From Desulfobulbaceae bacterium (lineage in GTDB: Bacteria > Desulfobacterota > Desulfobulbia > Desulfobulbales > Desulfocapsaceae), in assembly GCA_011390165.1 (NCBI GenBank), contig JAABSV010000023.1, forward strand, positions 1 to 59,245: 59,245 nt of DNA. Direction: 5' to 3'. Under the pieces are notes generated by a model that saw only the letters and a program-made list of their open reading frames with translations, had not been told where the DNA came from and made no database searches. The translations under genes were made by a program, and so were the position numbers. Below, piece by piece: positions 38,474 through 46,682 of this stretch; position 1 is the stretch's first letter, and each line of letters starts with the position of its first letter.

Positions 38474-38730
38474 TGGAAGCAGAGGACGCGCTGCGCCGCA
38501 GGGTGGTCGAGGTGCTGGCCGAGGAGTTTGAACTCGACCCGGAGAAGATGGTTCCGGAGGCGACCCTCTACGAAGACCTTGGCCTCGACAGCCTGGATGC
38601 GGTGGACATGGTGGTGGTGCTGGAGAAGACATTCGGGATGAAGCTGACCGACGAGGAGGCCCTGCGCTCGATCCGGACCATGGAGGACCTCTTCCAGTTC
38701 CTTCTCCGGCTGCAGGCTGCGGAACGTTGA
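38473..38730 (+). CDS. Acyl carrier protein 1
   Basis: 85-residue carrier protein with the phosphopantetheine-attachment motif LGLDSLDAVDMVVVLEK; Ser40 is the expected modified residue. The ATG at 38473 overlaps the KS1 stop by one base and follows AAGGAGAG; a TTG one codon upstream is possible. It overlaps the acyltransferase start by four bases. Its position suggests it carries the chain handled by KS1, the CrtI-like enzyme and the following radical SAM proteins, while a second ACP lies at 45749. Confidence 0.92.
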   Translation: MEAEDALRRRVVEVLAEEFELDPEKMVPEATLYEDLGLDSLDAVDMVVVLEKTFGMKLTDEEALRSIRTMEDLFQFLLRLQAAER

Positions 38731-39536
38731 AAAAAATCCTTCTCAACCTCTACTGCTGGCCGGCCTTTCTGCTGGTTACCCTGCTTGGGCTGGCCCTGGT
38801 CCCGGCCATTCTTCTCGGCGGCCGGCTCCTTCACGGCCGCGGCGTGGCCACGACCATGCGGCGGGCGATCCGGGTATACGGCTGGGTACTGGTCCGGCTG
38901 GTCCCCTTTTTTGCCCCGGTCCGCCTCCACATCCCGGCCGCCGGCCTGCCGACGCCGGCGATCTTCGTCGCCAACCATAATTCGGCTATCGATCCCTATC
39001 TGTTCGGCACCATCGCCGTCGAAAACAGCTTTGTCACCTCCTGGCCGTTCCGCATTCCGGTCTACAATTTCTTCATGCGGCTGGCCGGCTACGCCAACGC
39101 CGATGGGGGCTGGCCGGAGATTGCCGGGAAGGGGCGGCAGCTTCTGGCCGCCGGCAGTTCACTGATCATCTGGCCGGAGGGGCACCGCTCCCGGGACGGC
39201 CGGCTGGCCCGCTTCAAAAACGGTGCCTTCCGGCTGGCCGTGGAGACTGGCCGGCCGGTGATTCCGGTCTGCATCATCGGCTCGGGCCAGGTCCTGCCTC
39301 CGGGCCAGCGTCTGCTCAACCCGGCCAGGATCTCTCTGCATATCCTGGCCCCCCTCTACCCGGAAGGGGAGGGAGAAGAGGCGGTGCGGCGGCTGCGGGA
39401 AGAGGCCTGGAAAGGTATCGAAGGCTGTCTGCGCCAACGAGGCCATTTTGCCGACCTTGGCCAACCTCGCCGGGCAGGTCTCCATGGTGCGGCGATCTGC
39501 CCGGCGCGAAGATGCCCCTCCGGGGGGAAAGAGTGA
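38727..39536 (+). CDS. PlsC-family 1-acyl-glycerophosphate acyltransferase-like protein
   Basis: 269 residues; an N-terminal hydrophobic segment then motif I HNSAID (in FVANHNSAIDPYLFGT) with the catalytic His-x4-Asp, and motif III WPEGHRSRDG. These match membrane lysophospholipid acyltransferases that move an acyl chain from ACP or CoA onto a lipid acceptor. A TTG start at 38727 overlaps the ACP1 stop by four bases. In context it may attach the finished cluster product, or a primer, to glycerol-phosphate or a sugar lipid. It is the first of two acyltransferase domains in the cluster. Confidence 0.85.
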   Translation: MKKILLNLYCWPAFLLVTLLGLALVPAILLGGRLLHGRGVATTMRRAIRVYGWVLVRLVPFFAPVRLHIPAAGLPTPAIFVANHNSAIDPYLFGTIAVENSFVTSWPFRIPVYNFFMRLAGYANADGGWPEIAGKGRQLLAAGSSLIIWPEGHRSRDGRLARFKNGAFRLAVETGRPVIPVCIIGSGQVLPPGQRLLNPARISLHILAPLYPEGEGEEAVRRLREEAWKGIEGCLRQRGHFADLGQPRRAGLHGAAICPARRCPSGGKE

Positions 39537-39584
39537 ACCAGTCCGCCGGCGGCGCCGGTAGTAGAAGAGGGGTGTTGAGAGGCG

Positions 39585-40637
39585 ATGAGTTGTCTGGGTG
39601 AGCAACTGGGGATGGAGTTCTCCCCCGAAGAAATTGCTGCGGCCAGGGCCGCCGGTGGGCTGCTCTCCCTGGAGTTGGAGCTCTCCCGGGCCTGCAACCT
39701 GCGCTGCATCTACTGTTATGCCTCCTCCGGCCAGCCCCTGGAGGGCGAGCTCAGCCTCGACGAGATTGTCGACGTGGTGGCCCAGGCCGAGGGCCTCGGG
39801 GTGAAGAAGATCATCGTTCTCGGTGGCGGTGAGCCCCTTGTCTACCCGCAGCTCTTCGAGGTCATCGAGGCGATCCGCGGCCGGGGGCTGGCCGCCGACC
39901 TCTTCACCAACGGCCTGCTGCTCACCCCGGAGGTGGCTGGTCGCCTCTTTACCCTTGGGATCGGGGTGGTGTTGAAGATGAACAGCCGACTGGCCGAGGT
40001 CCAGGACCATCTTGCCGGCCGGTCCGGTACCCTGGCGGCCATCGAGCGGGCCCTCGCCGCCCTGAAAGAAGCCGGCTATCCAGGCCCGGAGCACACCCTC
40101 GGGGTGGAGACGATCATCTGCCGGCAGAATTACCAGGAGTTGCCGGAGCTCTGGCGCTGGGCCCGGCGGCAGAAGATCATGCCCTACGTCGAGGCGATGA
40201 CCAGCCAGGGGCGGGCCACCGAACACCCGGAGCTGGCGGTGAGCGAGGAAGAGATCCGCACCCTCTTCGAGGAACTGGCCCGTATCGACCGTGAGGAATT
40301 CGGCTGCAGCTGGCGGCCCCACCCGCCCCTGGTCGCCTCCCAGTGTGCCCGCCACGAGTACTCCTGTACGGTCACCGCCACCGGCGAGGTCCACCCCTGT
40401 CCCGGAGTGAGTGTGGCGGTGGGCAACATCCGCAACCGGCCGCTGGCCGAGATCCTGGCGACCAGCCCGGTGATCGCCGAATTGCGCAACATCCGCGAGA
40501 CCATCAAGGGGCGCTGCCGCCACTGTGCACTCCTCGACCACTGTTACGGCTGTCGCGGTCATGCCTTTCAGGTGACCGGAGACTACCTCGCCGAAGACCC
40601 CCTCTGCTGGCTGAAAGGGGTGGACGTACAGCGCTGA
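39585..40637 (+). CDS. Radical SAM/SPASM-like protein (rSAM1)
   Basis: 350 residues. The radical SAM motif is Cys37-x3-Cys41-x2-Cys44 (ACNLRCIYCYA), with GGGEP (VLGGGEPLVYPQLF). The C-terminal Cys set CTVTATGEVHPCPG, GRCRHCALLDHCYGC and DPLCW is SPASM-like. The ending CYGCRGHAFQVTGDYLAEDP closely resembles that of the AhbD encoded in this window ([20 protein letters not shown]), so it may belong to the same broad subfamily. AhbD makes vinyl groups by oxidative decarboxylation; this protein might do related chemistry on a polyene chain (speculative). A GAGAGGCG leader supports the ATG at 39585. Confidence 0.83.
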   Translation: MSCLGEQLGMEFSPEEIAAARAAGGLLSLELELSRACNLRCIYCYASSGQPLEGELSLDEIVDVVAQAEGLGVKKIIVLGGGEPLVYPQLFEVIEAIRGRGLAADLFTNGLLLTPEVAGRLFTLGIGVVLKMNSRLAEVQDHLAGRSGTLAAIERALAALKEAGYPGPEHTLGVETIICRQNYQELPELWRWARRQKIMPYVEAMTSQGRATEHPELAVSEEEIRTLFEELARIDREEFGCSWRPHPPLVASQCARHEYSCTVTATGEVHPCPGVSVAVGNIRNRPLAEILATSPVIAELRNIRETIKGRCRHCALLDHCYGCRGHAFQVTGDYLAEDPLCWLKGVDVQR

Positions 40638-40716
40638 ACGCCTTTGCTGCCGCCAGCCCCCGCCCAGTGCATCGCCCGGCCGGACCAAAAAAAACCCTCA
40701 ACCATGCTGGAACGAC

Positions 40717-41976
40717 ATGCCGACAGTCACCCTGGTCTACCCACGCTGGCAGAAGATCCCTGAGCAGACCGAGTTCCATTTGCCACCACACGGGCCGGTC
40801 TGTGTCGCCGCCTCGGTACCGGCCGAGTACCGGCTCCTCTTTGTCGACGAAAATGTCGATGCCATCGATTTTGCCGCCGCCACCGATATCGTCCTCCTCT
40901 CGATGATGCTCACCTGCCAGCTGCCCCGCGGCCGGGCCATTGCCGAGAAATACCGGGCTCTTGGGGTAACCGTGGTGGCCGGCGGCATCGCCGCCATGCT
41001 CCATGCTGAAGAGGTTGCCGGCTTTGTCGACAGCCTCTTTCTCGGCGAGTGTGAGGCTGGCCGGCTGGCCGGTCTCCTCGCCGACCACTTCGCCGGCCGC
41101 CTCCACCCTCGCTACGACTACTTCCTCGACTTCCCCCCCATAGAGAGTGTCGGCCCGGCCCGGCGGGAGATTCTCAACCGGCCCCGCTACCGCTACCGCG
41201 GCGTACCGATGGTCGACCTGGTCCACGCCTCCCGGGGCTGCCGGTTCAACTGCTTTCCCTGTGCCACCGCCTTCCTCGGTGGCCAGAAGTTCCGTCCCCG
41301 CCCCATAGCCCGGGTGGTCGAGGAGATCGAGGGGATCGACAACAACCGCCTCTTTCTGGTGGACAACAGCCTGGCCCAGGACCGTGCTTGGCTGCTGGAG
41401 CTTTTCGCCGCCTTGAAGCCCCTGAAAAAGAAGTGGATCAGCCACCCGATCCTCGACGACGACGAGGTGCTTGCCGCCGCCGCCGAGGCCGGCTGCTGGT
41501 ATGTCTACCAGGCGGTCTTCGACACCTCGGCGGTGATCCGTGAACGGGTCGGCCGGCTCAAGGAGCACGGCATCGGGGTGGAGGCGGCGGTGCTGCTCGG
41601 CACCGATAACCAGGATGCCGACTCCATCCGCCGGCTGGTCGACTTTCTCCTGGAGATCGATGTCGATATGGCCGAATTCTCCATCCTGACCCCCTTCCCG
41701 CATACCCCGGTCACCGCCCGCTATGCCGCCGAGGGTCGAATCCTCCACCGTGACTGGGGCCGCTACACCACTGCCGAGGTGGTGTTTCAGCCCAAACAGA
41801 TGTCTCCTGAGACCCTGCAGGAGATGTACGCCTATGCCTGGCAGGCCTTTTACCGGGAGATGCCGCAGAGCCTGCGGATGGCCCGGCTCTTTACCGAGGT
41901 GGTGAAAAAAGAGATCGCCGATGGCAGCTACCGGCCGCACCGTCTGGCCGAGGAGCGACTATGGCGACGAGCCTGA
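40717..41976 (+). CDS. B12-binding-type radical SAM protein (rSAM2)
   Basis: 419 residues. The N-terminal ~130 residues have the alternating fold expected of a B12-binding (Rossmann-like) domain (VFLLFVDENVD-like segment, VTVVAGGIAAMLHAEEV) but no DxHxxG motif, so cobalamin would be bound base-off, if at all. The radical SAM motif is Cys175-x3-Cys179-x2-Cys182 (GCRFNCFPC), followed by a TIM-barrel (DNSLAQDRAW; HPILDDDEVLAAAAEAGCWY). Class-B-type rSAM enzymes methylate or rearrange unactivated carbon. It overlaps the following rSAM gene by 16 bases, and the two are probably translationally coupled. Confidence 0.82.
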   Translation: MPTVTLVYPRWQKIPEQTEFHLPPHGPVCVAASVPAEYRLLFVDENVDAIDFAAATDIVLLSMMLTCQLPRGRAIAEKYRALGVTVVAGGIAAMLHAEEVAGFVDSLFLGECEAGRLAGLLADHFAGRLHPRYDYFLDFPPIESVGPARREILNRPRYRYRGVPMVDLVHASRGCRFNCFPCATAFLGGQKFRPRPIARVVEEIEGIDNNRLFLVDNSLAQDRAWLLELFAALKPLKKKWISHPILDDDEVLAAAAEAGCWYVYQAVFDTSAVIRERVGRLKEHGIGVEAAVLLGTDNQDADSIRRLVDFLLEIDVDMAEFSILTPFPHTPVTARYAAEGRILHRDWGRYTTAEVVFQPKQMSPETLQEMYAYAWQAFYREMPQSLRMARLFTEVVKKEIADGSYRPHRLAEERLWRRA

Positions 41977-43325
41977 ACCGGCCGGTTGCGGAGTGCCTGA
42001 TCGTCTCCGCCAACCAGGTGGTCACCCCCTACCCGGTCTACCCTCTCGGCGCCGCCTGTCTGGTCACCGCCCTGAGAGAGGCGGGGCACCGGGCCAGCCA
42101 CTTCGATCTGCTCGCCGACGGCGGCCACCCCGCTCTGGCCCTTCTTCTCGCCGGCGGCCGTTTCGACCTGGTCGGGGTATCGATCCGCAATCTCGATTCG
42201 GTGGACAGTGCCGCCCACGAGGAGTACCTGGCCGCCATTGCCACCACTGTCGACCTGATCCGCGCCCACAGTGATGCCCCGTTGGTCCTGGGCGGGCCGG
42301 CCTTCTCGATCATGCCAGGTGAACTGATGGACCTGCTCGGTGCCGACTTTGGCGTGGTGGGGGAGGGGGAGGAGCTGCTCCCCTGGCTGGCCGGGGAGCT
42401 TGCCGCCGGCCGGCCGCCGCTGGAGAGGATCTTCCGGGCCCGGCCGCTCGCCGGGCTCTGGCAGCCGTCGACCCTCTCCGCCTCCACCGCCGACTACTAT
42501 CTCCGCCACGGCGGCATGCTCAACGTGCAGACCAAGAGGGGCTGCCCCTACGCCTGCCAGTACTGCTCCTATCCGCAAATCGAGGGGCGCACCCTCCGTT
42601 TCCGGGAGCCGGCGGCGGTGGCCGAAGAGGTGAACCGGCTGCGTGACCAGTGCGGGGCACGCTACATCTTTTTTGCCGACTCCTTTTTCAACGACAGCCA
42701 GGGCCACTATCTGGAAGTTGCCGAGGCGCTCATCCGCCACGGCAACACCCTCCCCTGGTGCGCCTTCTTCCGCCCCCAGGGTCTCCCCCCGGAGGCCCTC
42801 CGTCTCCTCCAGCGGGCCGGTCTGGCCGCCATGGAACTCGGTACCGATGCCGCCTGTGACCGGACCCTCGCCGGCATCGGCAAGAGCTTCACCTTCGCCG
42901 AGGTTCTCGAGGTACACCGGCAGGTGGTGGCGGCGGGGCTGGCCTGTGCCCACTTCGTGATGTTTGGCGGCCCGGACGAGAACGCCGAGACCCTTAGCGA
43001 GGGGTTGGCCAACCTTGACCGGCTGGAGCAGTGCGTGGTCTTCGCCTTTGCCGGCATCCGCATCCTGCCCGGCACCGGTATCCATGCCCGGGCCCTGGCC
43101 GATGGGGTGATCGCCGCCGACACGTCCCTGCTTACCCCGCAGTTCTACTTCTCGCCGCAGGTCAGTCAGGAGGAGGTGACCGGAGCGATCCGCCGGGCCT
43201 TTGCCGGCCGGCTCGACCGGATCTACCCCTGTCACGAGTTTTCCCAGCGGATTATCGATCTGCATAAAATCGGCTGTGTCGGGCCACTATGGGACCTGAT
43301 CCTGAAAAAAAGGACCCGTCGCTAG
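41961..43325 (+). CDS. B12-binding-type radical SAM protein (rSAM3)
   Basis: 454 residues with the same architecture as its neighbour: an N-terminal B12-binding-like half (YPLGAACLVTALREAGH; VLGGPAFSIMPGELMD; VVGEGEELLPWL) and a radical SAM core with Cys195-x3-Cys199-x2-Cys202 (GCPYACQYCSYPQI). The FFADSFFND and MFGGPDENAETL motifs are typical of the Elp3/MiaB-like fold. No DxHxxG motif. The ATG at 41961 overlaps the previous gene and the stop overlaps the next by 37 bases. The tight packing suggests the pair acts in one step or in succession on the same substrate. Substrate unknown. Confidence 0.83.
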   Translation: MATSLNRPVAECLIVSANQVVTPYPVYPLGAACLVTALREAGHRASHFDLLADGGHPALALLLAGGRFDLVGVSIRNLDSVDSAAHEEYLAAIATTVDLIRAHSDAPLVLGGPAFSIMPGELMDLLGADFGVVGEGEELLPWLAGELAAGRPPLERIFRARPLAGLWQPSTLSASTADYYLRHGGMLNVQTKRGCPYACQYCSYPQIEGRTLRFREPAAVAEEVNRLRDQCGARYIFFADSFFNDSQGHYLEVAEALIRHGNTLPWCAFFRPQGLPPEALRLLQRAGLAAMELGTDAACDRTLAGIGKSFTFAEVLEVHRQVVAAGLACAHFVMFGGPDENAETLSEGLANLDRLEQCVVFAFAGIRILPGTGIHARALADGVIAADTSLLTPQFYFSPQVSQEEVTGAIRRAFAGRLDRIYPCHEFSQRIIDLHKIGCVGPLWDLILKKRTRR

Positions 43326-45565
43326 GGGCGGAGTCAAGCGCCGGACCCTTGCCGGTGCTGCTGGTGGTTCCGGTCTACAACCACGGCGCTACCCTCAGCG
43401 GCGTGGTCCGGGCGGCCTTGGCCACCGGCCTGCCGGTGCTGGTGGTCGACGATGGCTCCAATGATGGCGGCAGCGAGGGGCTCGAGCAACTGGACTGCGT
43501 CGTCCACCGTCTGCCGGAGAACCGGGGCAAGGGGGCGGCCCTGCTCACCGCCGCCCGCTTGGCCGCCGAGCAGGGCTATCGGGCGATGGTCAGTGTCGAT
43601 GCCGACGGCCAGCACGACCCGGCCGATGCCCTTCGTCTGCTGGCCGAGGCCGCCGCCGGGGCCTGGCCGGCCATCATCATCGGGGCCCGGCAGATGGTGG
43701 AACCGACGGTGCCGAAGTCGAGCCTTTTTGGCCGGGCCTTTTCCAACTTCTGGGTCCGTCTGGAGTGCGGTGCCGATCTGGCCGACACCCAGAGCGGTCT
43801 TCGTCTCTACCCCCTGCCGGAGCTGCTCGCCCTGCCGCTTTCCCGCAGCCGCTACGACTTCGAGGTGGAGGTGGTGGTCAAGGCGGTCTGGGCCGGTCTT
43901 GACGTCCGCTCGGTACCGGTCTCGGTCCACTACCCGCCGGCCGGCGACCGGGTGAGCCATTTCCGCGGGGTGGTGGACAACTGGCGCCTCACCCGGCTCC
44001 ATACCCTTCTCTTCTGCCGCTGCCTTCTTCCCCTGCCCCATCCGCGAGTGGTGCCGCCGCCTCCCCGGGGGGCTACTGCGGCGGTGGCGACAGCGAAAAA
44101 ACCCTGGCAGACCCTGAAACGGCTCACCGGTGAGCACAGCTCCCCCTTCTGGCTGGCGGTGGCAGTGTGGCTGGGGATCTTTCTCGGCGCCCTGCCGCTC
44201 ATTGGCGTGCACACCGTGGTGGTTATCTATTTCTCCTGCCGCCTCCATGTCAACAGCGTGGCGGCGGTGGCGGCCAGTCAGTTCTGCATGCCGCCCCTGG
44301 TGCCGGTCCTCTGTATCGAGGTGGGCTCTTTTCTCCGTCGGGGTGAACTGATCCTCGATCTCTCCTGGCAGAGGTGGCTGCTGGAGATCCACCAGCGACT
44401 CTTTGACTGGTTTCTCGGCAGCCTGCTGGTCGGGCCACTGCTCGGCTTTGTCGGCGGCGGGCTGGTCTACTGGGGCAGCCGCCGGCTGCAGCTGCGGCGG
44501 GGGAGGCTATACGGCGGCGGGGATGGCGGGGCGGAAGGCGGTGCGGACGGCGAGGCAGACGGCGCCGCGCTGAGCGGCGTAAGCGGCCGGAGCGGGGAGA
44601 GTGGTTTGCGCCGAGGGAGCGAGGAGAGTGGTTTGAGCGGGGAGAGCCATGAGAGCGGAGAGAGTGGCGGGAGTGGCGGCGGCAGGGGGTTGGCGAAGCG
44701 GCTGGAGGGGCTCGGCCACTGGTTTTTTTATCTCTCGATGCGCCTCTTCGGCCACCGGGGCGGGATAGCCCTGCTGGCGCCGGTGATGGGCTGCTACCTC
44801 CTCGGCAGCCGGCGGATCCACCGGCTCAGCCGCCACTATCTGCGCCGCCGCTTTCCCGGTGCCGGTCGGTTCGCCCTCTGGCGGCACACCTTCTACAACC
44901 TCTTCTCCTTCGGTCTGGTGCTGGTGGAGCGGGGCTGGCTGGGAGTCGATCGCCAGGCCAGGTTAAAGAGCGACTTTCCCCACCGGGACCGTCTCGCCGC
45001 GGCCATCGCCCGGGGTAAAGGGGTGGTGCTGCTCACCGCCCACGTCGGCAACTGGCAGTCGGCCCTGGCCCATCTCGGCGAACTGCCGGTGCCGGTCCAT
45101 GCCATCATGCGCTATGACCAGCAGGCGGCGGCCAAACATTTTTTTGATCTCCGCCCCGGCCCTCCCCCTTTTTCGCTCATCAATGCCGAGGGCGACTTCG
45201 GCGGCATGGTCGAGGCCCTGGCGGCCCTGCAGCGGGGGGAGGTGGTCACCATCATGGGAGACCGCTATGTGGGTGGACCGGCGGCCACCGTCGACTTTTT
45301 CGCCACGCCGGTGCGGCTGCCGGTGGCCGCCTACCAGTTGGCGGCCATGGCCGGGGCACCGGTCCTGGTCCTCCTTGCCGCCCAGAGCGGCCATGGCCGT
45401 TGCCGGCTGCAGTTCTGGGAAGATATCCTGCCGGCTCAGGTGGGGCGGGCGGAACGACCGGCGATGCTGGCCGACTGTGCCGGGCGGTTTTCCCGGGCCC
45501 TCGAGGAGTTCCTCCACCACCACCCGTACCAGTGGTATAATTTCTATAATTTCTGGCGGCAATAG
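43289..45565 (+). CDS. GT2 glycosyltransferase - DUF2062 - LPLAT triple fusion
   Basis: 758 residues in three parts. Residues ~20-235 are a GT2 domain (PVYNHGATLSGVVRAAL, VVDDGSNDGG, VDADGQHDPADA). Residues ~270-400 resemble DUF2062, a membrane-associated segment with conserved Gly/Pro and four hydrophobic stretches. A Gly/Ser/Glu-rich linker (~407-467) follows. The last ~290 residues are an LpxL-like acyltransferase (RHTFYNLFSFGLVLVERG; TAHVGNWQSALAHLG; IMGDRYVGGPA). The usual catalytic acidic residue of the His-x4-Glu/Asp motif is Gln here (HVGNWQ), so the activity may be altered. Similar GT/acyltransferase pairs occur in aryl-polyene clusters. The ATG overlaps rSAM3 by 37 bases. Confidence 0.85.
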   Translation: MGPDPEKKDPSLGAESSAGPLPVLLVVPVYNHGATLSGVVRAALATGLPVLVVDDGSNDGGSEGLEQLDCVVHRLPENRGKGAALLTAARLAAEQGYRAMVSVDADGQHDPADALRLLAEAAAGAWPAIIIGARQMVEPTVPKSSLFGRAFSNFWVRLECGADLADTQSGLRLYPLPELLALPLSRSRYDFEVEVVVKAVWAGLDVRSVPVSVHYPPAGDRVSHFRGVVDNWRLTRLHTLLFCRCLLPLPHPRVVPPPPRGATAAVATAKKPWQTLKRLTGEHSSPFWLAVAVWLGIFLGALPLIGVHTVVVIYFSCRLHVNSVAAVAASQFCMPPLVPVLCIEVGSFLRRGELILDLSWQRWLLEIHQRLFDWFLGSLLVGPLLGFVGGGLVYWGSRRLQLRRGRLYGGGDGGAEGGADGEADGAALSGVSGRSGESGLRRGSEESGLSGESHESGESGGSGGGRGLAKRLEGLGHWFFYLSMRLFGHRGGIALLAPVMGCYLLGSRRIHRLSRHYLRRRFPGAGRFALWRHTFYNLFSFGLVLVERGWLGVDRQARLKSDFPHRDRLAAAIARGKGVVLLTAHVGNWQSALAHLGELPVPVHAIMRYDQQAAAKHFFDLRPGPPPFSLINAEGDFGGMVEALAALQRGEVVTIMGDRYVGGPAATVDFFATPVRLPVAAYQLAAMAGAPVLVLLAAQSGHGRCRLQFWEDILPAQVGRAERPAMLADCAGRFSRALEEFLHHHPYQWYNFYNFWRQ

Positions 45566-45748
45566 ACTATATCCGGTACCATGTCCGCCTGGCTGGCTCT
45601 CTTTCCGAAATTTTCCGGAAGATGGCAGCCAATGTGTGCTGCAGGGTGCTGCAGGGTGCAGCGGGGTGCAGCGAAAAGAGCAGCAAGCGAAGACAAAACC
45701 GACCAACCGGCAACTCAACCACGTTCCAAGACAACAGCAGGGGAGAAG

Positions 45749-46003
45749 ATGGACGCAACAAAAACCAAGATTAAGGAGATTCTGGTCAACGACCTGAAAC
45801 TGCAAGGGGTAAAGGCGGAAGAGATCAGCGACAGCGAACCGCTCTTCGGCGAGGGGCTCGGCCTCGACTCCCTTGATGCGGTGGAACTGGTCGTTCTCAT
45901 TCAGAAGCATTTCGGGGTGCAGATTGCCGACATGGAAGAGGGCCGCAAGGCCTTTGCTTCCATTGAGGCTTTGGCTGCTTATATTTTTGAGCATCGGGCG
46001 TAG
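45749..46003 (+). CDS. Acyl carrier protein 2
   Basis: 84-residue carrier protein with GLGLDSLDAVELVVLIQ; Ser41 is the expected phosphopantetheine site. A strong AGGGGAGAAG site precedes the ATG at 45749; the longer frame upstream crosses a repeat-rich gap and was rejected. It is more acidic than ACP1 and lies directly before the second ketosynthase module, so it probably works with KS2, the Cys-less partner, the reductase and the dehydratases. Having two ACPs matches aryl-polyene-type systems. Confidence 0.93.
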   Translation: MDATKTKIKEILVNDLKLQGVKAEEISDSEPLFGEGLGLDSLDAVELVVLIQKHFGVQIADMEEGRKAFASIEALAAYIFEHRA

Positions 46004-46064
46004 GGAAAACAAAGAGGACGTCCGGGAATGTCCCGGGCGATCAGGCCGAAAAAGGAGAAGAGAG

Positions 46065-46544
46065 ATGACAAGATCGACAGGAAGAGTGGGGAAGTCAGGG
46101 TTTGCTGCCGGGGCGGTGTTCGCTGCCCTCATGGTGTTGCTTGTGGTGGTGTCGACAGCCCAGGCGGCCGATGTCCGGGTATACTACCCGGTGGATGAGA
46201 CCATGCAGGCTGAGCGGATCAGAGAACTCTTTTCCGACAGCGTTACCTTCTACTGGGGAAACCAGAGCCACCCGCCGGTGGCCAAGAGTCTTGGAACCTT
46301 CAAGACCAGCAAACGGACCAACGCCCTGGGCAAGACCCGCGAGGATGCCTGCGCCTGGGCGATGGCCTCGGCGCTGGTCTCCCTGCGTGACCGGGCCGAG
46401 CGGGAGGGGGGCAATGCGGTGGTCAATATCGTCTCCAATATCAAGGATGTGGAGAGTTCCAGCGACAGCGAGTTTCAGTGTCTGGCCGGCACGGCGGTGG
46501 TCAATGTGGCCCTGAAGGGGACGGTGGTCACCCTTGTCAGATAG
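46065..46544 (+). CDS. Small secreted protein of unknown function
   Basis: 159 residues; N-terminal signal peptide (VFAALMVLLVVVSTAQA, cleavage likely after AQA) and a compact mature domain. The C-terminal half is conserved-looking: ACAWAMASALVSLRDRAERE, GGNAVVNIVSNIKDVESSSD and SEFQCLAGTAVVNVALKGTV, which recalls the RcsF/YbjQ-type stress-sensor or amphipathic alpha-beta proteins. It has a single Cys in the mature part. It is placed between ACP2 and KS2 with a strong AAAGGAG site. Proteins of this look are sometimes present in polyene clusters, but its role is unknown. Not a well-defined family assignment. Confidence 0.6.
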   Translation: MTRSTGRVGKSGFAAGAVFAALMVLLVVVSTAQAADVRVYYPVDETMQAERIRELFSDSVTFYWGNQSHPPVAKSLGTFKTSKRTNALGKTREDACAWAMASALVSLRDRAEREGGNAVVNIVSNIKDVESSSDSEFQCLAGTAVVNVALKGTVVTLVR

Positions 46545-46682
46545 TTTGCCCCGGAGCTTGCCCCGCAGTATGTCGCAGAGCCTGTACCGCCGTCTGCCCG
46601 GAACTCTGCCTGCAACTTTGCCCGGCAGTCTGTCTGGGCCAGGCCCAAAACAAGGGGTGGGACGGGCCGGTCGGCGAGGACA

